Source: Thalassospira sp. UBA1131 (lineage in GTDB: Bacteria; Pseudomonadota; Alphaproteobacteria; Rhodospirillales; Thalassospiraceae). From it: 8,184 bases of DNA. Where the stretch lies: assembly GCF_002311515.1 (NCBI RefSeq), contig NZ_DCAO01000044.1:138513-146696 (forward strand). The letters run 5' to 3'. Under the pieces are notes generated by a model. It saw nothing but the letters and a program-made list of their open reading frames with translations, was not told the DNA's origin and ran no database searches. This document shows positions 6,724-8,184 of the stretch, piece after piece; within the stretch, counting starts at the first letter, position 1; every line of letters starts with the position of its first letter. The translations under genes and the position numbers were made by a program.

Positions 6724-7677
6724 ATGGATAATATTGATCATTTCAATTTACGGTCATTTGACCTCAACCTGATGATTGCGTTTGACGCCATGATGCAGGA
6801 AATGAGCGTGACCAAGGCGGCCGAGAAATTGCGCATCGGGCAGTCGGCAATGAGCCACAATCTCAATACCTTGCGGATGTTGCTGGCCGATGACCTGTTT
6901 GTACGTGTCGGTCAGAAAATGCAGCCGACAGCAAAAGCCCGTGCGCTGGCCGGGCCGGTGCGCACCGCCCTTTCCCAGGCACAGAACGCCCTTCATGCGA
7001 CGGATTCTTTTGATCCACAAACCGCCCAGCGTGTTTTTCGGTTGGGCGTGACGGGTGAAATGGACATGATTTTGCTGCCGGTTCTGATGCAGCATTTGCA
7101 GCAGCAGGCACCGGGCATTAAGATTTTGAGCCGTACCATCACATCTGAAACGGTTGATGGAATGATCAATGGCGGCGAGATTGATCTGGCGATTGGCTGC
7201 AAAAGCCAACTCAACACAGGCCATTTCGGCGAGGTTCTGTTCAACTCGGAAGTCGCCTGTTGTTTTAATCCCGATATTCTCGATTTGCCGCTGCCGATGT
7301 CGCGTGCGCAATATCTGGCATCGCGGCATGCGGTTCTGTCCCAGACCGAGAATGTCGCCGGGTGTGTTGGCGTCGCGCTTCAGGGGATGGGCATCGAACT
7401 TGATGTTGTTCTGGCGGCACCTGATTTCATGCCGCTTCTGGCAGCGGCCCGAAACAGTGCCGTGATTGCCACTGTGCCGTGTCGTATTGCCAACCAGTAT
7501 GCGCCGTTATTCGGGTTGTCTTATTGCCCGATGCCGATTGATGTGGCGTTCCCGCCGGTGACGATGAACTGGGCTGTGTGGACGGACAAGGATGTTGGTC
7601 TGATCTGGTTGCGTGATCAAATCCGCACAGCAATTAATGCGATCGCGCCGGATCGCGAATTGCAGGCGGCCGAGTAA
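6724..7677 (+). CDS. LysR-family transcriptional regulator, NodD-like group
   Basis: This 317-residue regulator begins with a FDLNLMIAFDAMM helix (residues 12-24) and a helix-turn-helix at about 28-50 (SVTKAAEKLRIGQSAMSHNL). A wing ending FVRVGQKMQPTAKA (59-72) follows. This pattern is typical of the NodD/NahR-like branch of LysR proteins, whose members often respond to aromatic or other small organic ligands. The effector domain covers about 103-300. Its binding pocket residues do not let me name a ligand. Divergent, closely spaced transcription from the MBL-hydrolase gene suggests that gene is its target, perhaps with negative autoregulation. No clear Shine-Dalgarno sequence precedes the ATG, so translation may be weak or depend on a leaderless or structured 5' end. 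Family assignment is secure; target and ligand are inferred. Confidence 0.92.
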   Translation: MDNIDHFNLRSFDLNLMIAFDAMMQEMSVTKAAEKLRIGQSAMSHNLNTLRMLLADDLFVRVGQKMQPTAKARALAGPVRTALSQAQNALHATDSFDPQTAQRVFRLGVTGEMDMILLPVLMQHLQQQAPGIKILSRTITSETVDGMINGGEIDLAIGCKSQLNTGHFGEVLFNSEVACCFNPDILDLPLPMSRAQYLASRHAVLSQTENVAGCVGVALQGMGIELDVVLAAPDFMPLLAAARNSAVIATVPCRIANQYAPLFGLSYCPMPIDVAFPPVTMNWAVWTDKDVGLIWLRDQIRTAINAIAPDRELQAAE

Positions 7678-7706
7678 TCCCGGCCAAATACGCCCAGAAA
7701 TCTAAA

Positions 7707-7732
7707 CGCCCCGCCGGTATCCCGACGGGGCG
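7707..7732. terminator. GC-rich hairpin after the LysR gene, possible terminator
   Basis: CGCCCCG (7707-7713) pairs with CGGGGCG (7726-7732), and inner CGG/CCG (7715-7717 with 7722-7724) extends the stem across one mismatch. No T-run follows on the plus strand (GGAAGCTGG), so intrinsic termination of the LysR transcript is uncertain. On the minus strand the hairpin is followed by TTTAGATTT. Its position 30 bp past the stop codon still favours a transcript-end role. Confidence 0.5.
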
Positions 7733-7831
7733 GGAAGCTGGCCGACACAGCGCAGATTGTGGTGCAATAAGCTCAGCGCAGGCGAAACTTCCGCGCTCCA
7801 GATAGGCTGTGAAAACCCTGACGTCAACATG

Positions 7832-7865
7832 ATCAAAAATTAATCAAAATGTAATCAATGATTGA
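7832..7865. repeat. Three 11-bp phased ATCAA repeats with an adjacent inverted repeat
   Basis: ATCAA occurs at 7832-7836, 7843-7847 and 7854-7858, exactly 11 bp apart, so all lie near the same face of the helix. The third copy is part of the perfect inverted repeat TCAAT-G-ATTGA (7855-7865). Copies two and three fit the IHF consensus WATCAANNNNTTR with one mismatch each. The array sits about 145-180 bp upstream of the predicted urtA start, a usual place for an activator or IHF. Confidence 0.55.
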
Positions 7866-7983
7866 AAAATAGTCATTCAAAACACGGCTTACGCAAATAT
7901 TTTCCCCGAAATAGCTGTAAAATGGTTTCTTATTGCGTGAGAATCCCTCGATTCGCGATTTTATTCGATATGGCCTCTGAGTC

Positions 7984-7999
7984 TGGCACGGTTTTAGCA
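7984..7999 (+). promoter_or_regulatory. Sigma-54 (-24/-12) promoter for urtA
   Basis: The sequence TGGCACG-GTTT-TAGCA matches the RpoN consensus TGGCACG-N4-TTGCA with one mismatch (TA for TT before the -12 GC). The invariant GG and GC are in the correct 10-bp register. The predicted start is near 8010, 31 nt before the ATG. Sigma-54 promoters need an enhancer-binding activator; for a urea transporter NtrC is the usual one. Confidence 0.75.
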
Positions 8000-8040
8000 A
8001 GTGCAACGGCGGTGCAATAAAAACTCAGTGGAGGCTATAA

Positions 8041-8184
8041 ATGAATAAGAAGCTTCAGGCGCTCATTGGCGCCGGGGCCATGGCAGTGTCTGCAATGGCA
8101 ATGTCAGCCGCACAAGCAGCAGAAACCATCAAAGTTGGTGTGCTGCACTCTCTTTCCGGGACGATGGCGATTTCCGAAACCACG
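8041..8184 (+). CDS. urtA: Urea-type ABC transporter substrate-binding protein, N-terminal part
   Basis: Only the first 48 codons are in the window and the frame is open to the right edge. Residues 1-27 are a Sec signal peptide (MNKK, then a hydrophobic alanine-rich stretch, AQA cleavage site before AET). The mature start ETIKVGVLHSLSGTMAISET (28-47) is characteristic of UrtA and the closely related short-chain amide-binding (FmdD/AmiC-like) proteins. The expected role is periplasmic capture of urea for the UrtBCDE ABC transporter. The start is well supported by GGAGG at 8030-8034, 6 nt away. The sigma-54 promoter just upstream fits nitrogen control. UrtA is favoured, but an amide-binding paralogue cannot be excluded from 48 residues. 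Confidence 0.85.
   Translation, partial: MNKKLQALIGAGAMAVSAMAMSAAQAAETIKVGVLHSLSGTMAISETT

Larger units (their letters stand above)
7761..8035. repeat. Long-range direct repeat GGTGCAATAA...CTCAG
   Basis: The ten bases GGTGCAATAA occur exactly at 7761-7770 and 8011-8020. Each copy is followed by CTCAG after 1 or 3 bases (7772-7776 and 8024-8028) and then by a G-rich AGGC end. The copies are 250 bp apart and flank the whole urtA control region; the second overlaps the transcription start and ribosome site. GGTGCA is also the half-site of NtrC-type binding sites. Confidence 0.6.
7678..8040. other. 363-bp regulatory region upstream of urtA
   Basis: No gene is supported. The region starts with a GC-rich hairpin after the LysR gene (7707-7732). 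It becomes strongly AT-rich from about 7830 to 7980 and then reaches a sigma-54-like promoter and a strong ribosome site (GGAGG, 8030-8034) before the urtA ATG at 8041. It contains three ATCAA copies on an 11-bp step, an inverted repeat at 7855-7865 and a long-range direct repeat of GGTGCAATAA. The structure is that of an enhancer-dependent promoter with bound architectural or activator proteins. Confidence 0.7.

Noticed and set aside
7750..7766. Canonical NtrC site TGCACC-N5-GGTGCA upstream of urtA
   Set aside because: Only the GGTGCA half is exact; the other half does not fit at the required spacing. At 8002-8016 the TGCA pair is 7 bp apart where 9 is needed, and it overlaps the start site.
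1..8184. CRISPR arrays, tRNA or rRNA genes, insertion sequences, attachment sites
   Set aside because: I saw no regularly spaced long repeats, no cloverleaf-like segments, no transposase or integrase gene and no terminal inverted repeats with target duplications.

Overview
The window looks like chromosomal DNA from a motile, respiring alphaproteobacterium of moderate GC content. Rhodospirillales, perhaps Thalassospira, is my guess from protein style, gene content and codon use; this is inference, since no rRNA or marker gene is present. No mobile element, CRISPR array, tRNA or rRNA is visible. Six genes of recognisable type plus two LysR regulators fill almost the whole window; the last gene runs off the right edge.

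Layout. (1) 1-185 is an AT-rich leader with a stem-loop. (2) 186-1933 holds a stand-alone Aer-type PAS protein followed by a cytoplasmic methyl-accepting chemotaxis protein. Together they look like an aerotaxis/redox receptor split into two polypeptides. (3) 2012-3049 is an acetylpolyamine amidohydrolase of the histone-deacetylase superfamily. It converges on a CrgA-like LysR regulator (3125-4036, minus strand), and a strong bidirectional terminator lies between them. (4) 4337-5533 is puuD, a membrane urate hydroxylase with a C-terminal cytochrome c domain, divergent from that LysR gene. (5) 5640-6623 (minus) is a Tat-exported metallo-beta-lactamase-fold hydrolase. It is divergent from a NodD-like LysR regulator (6724-7677), and the two share a 100-bp promoter region with a perfect palindrome. 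(6) 7678-8040 is a long regulatory region with a near-consensus sigma-54 promoter, phased ATCAA repeats and a direct repeat. It leads into the first 48 codons of a urea-type ABC transporter binding protein (urtA).

How it fits together. PuuD starts urate breakdown, which in many bacteria leads through allantoin to urea. UrtA captures external urea, and the amidohydrolase recovers amines and acetate from acetylated polyamines. The right part of the window therefore has a nitrogen-scavenging theme, and a sigma-54 promoter in front of urtA agrees with control by nitrogen status. The chemotaxis pair at the left appears to be a separate unit. I see no wholly unknown multi-gene system. The most unusual items are the split PAS/MCP receptor, the architecture of the urtA control region and the MBL/LysR divergent operator region.
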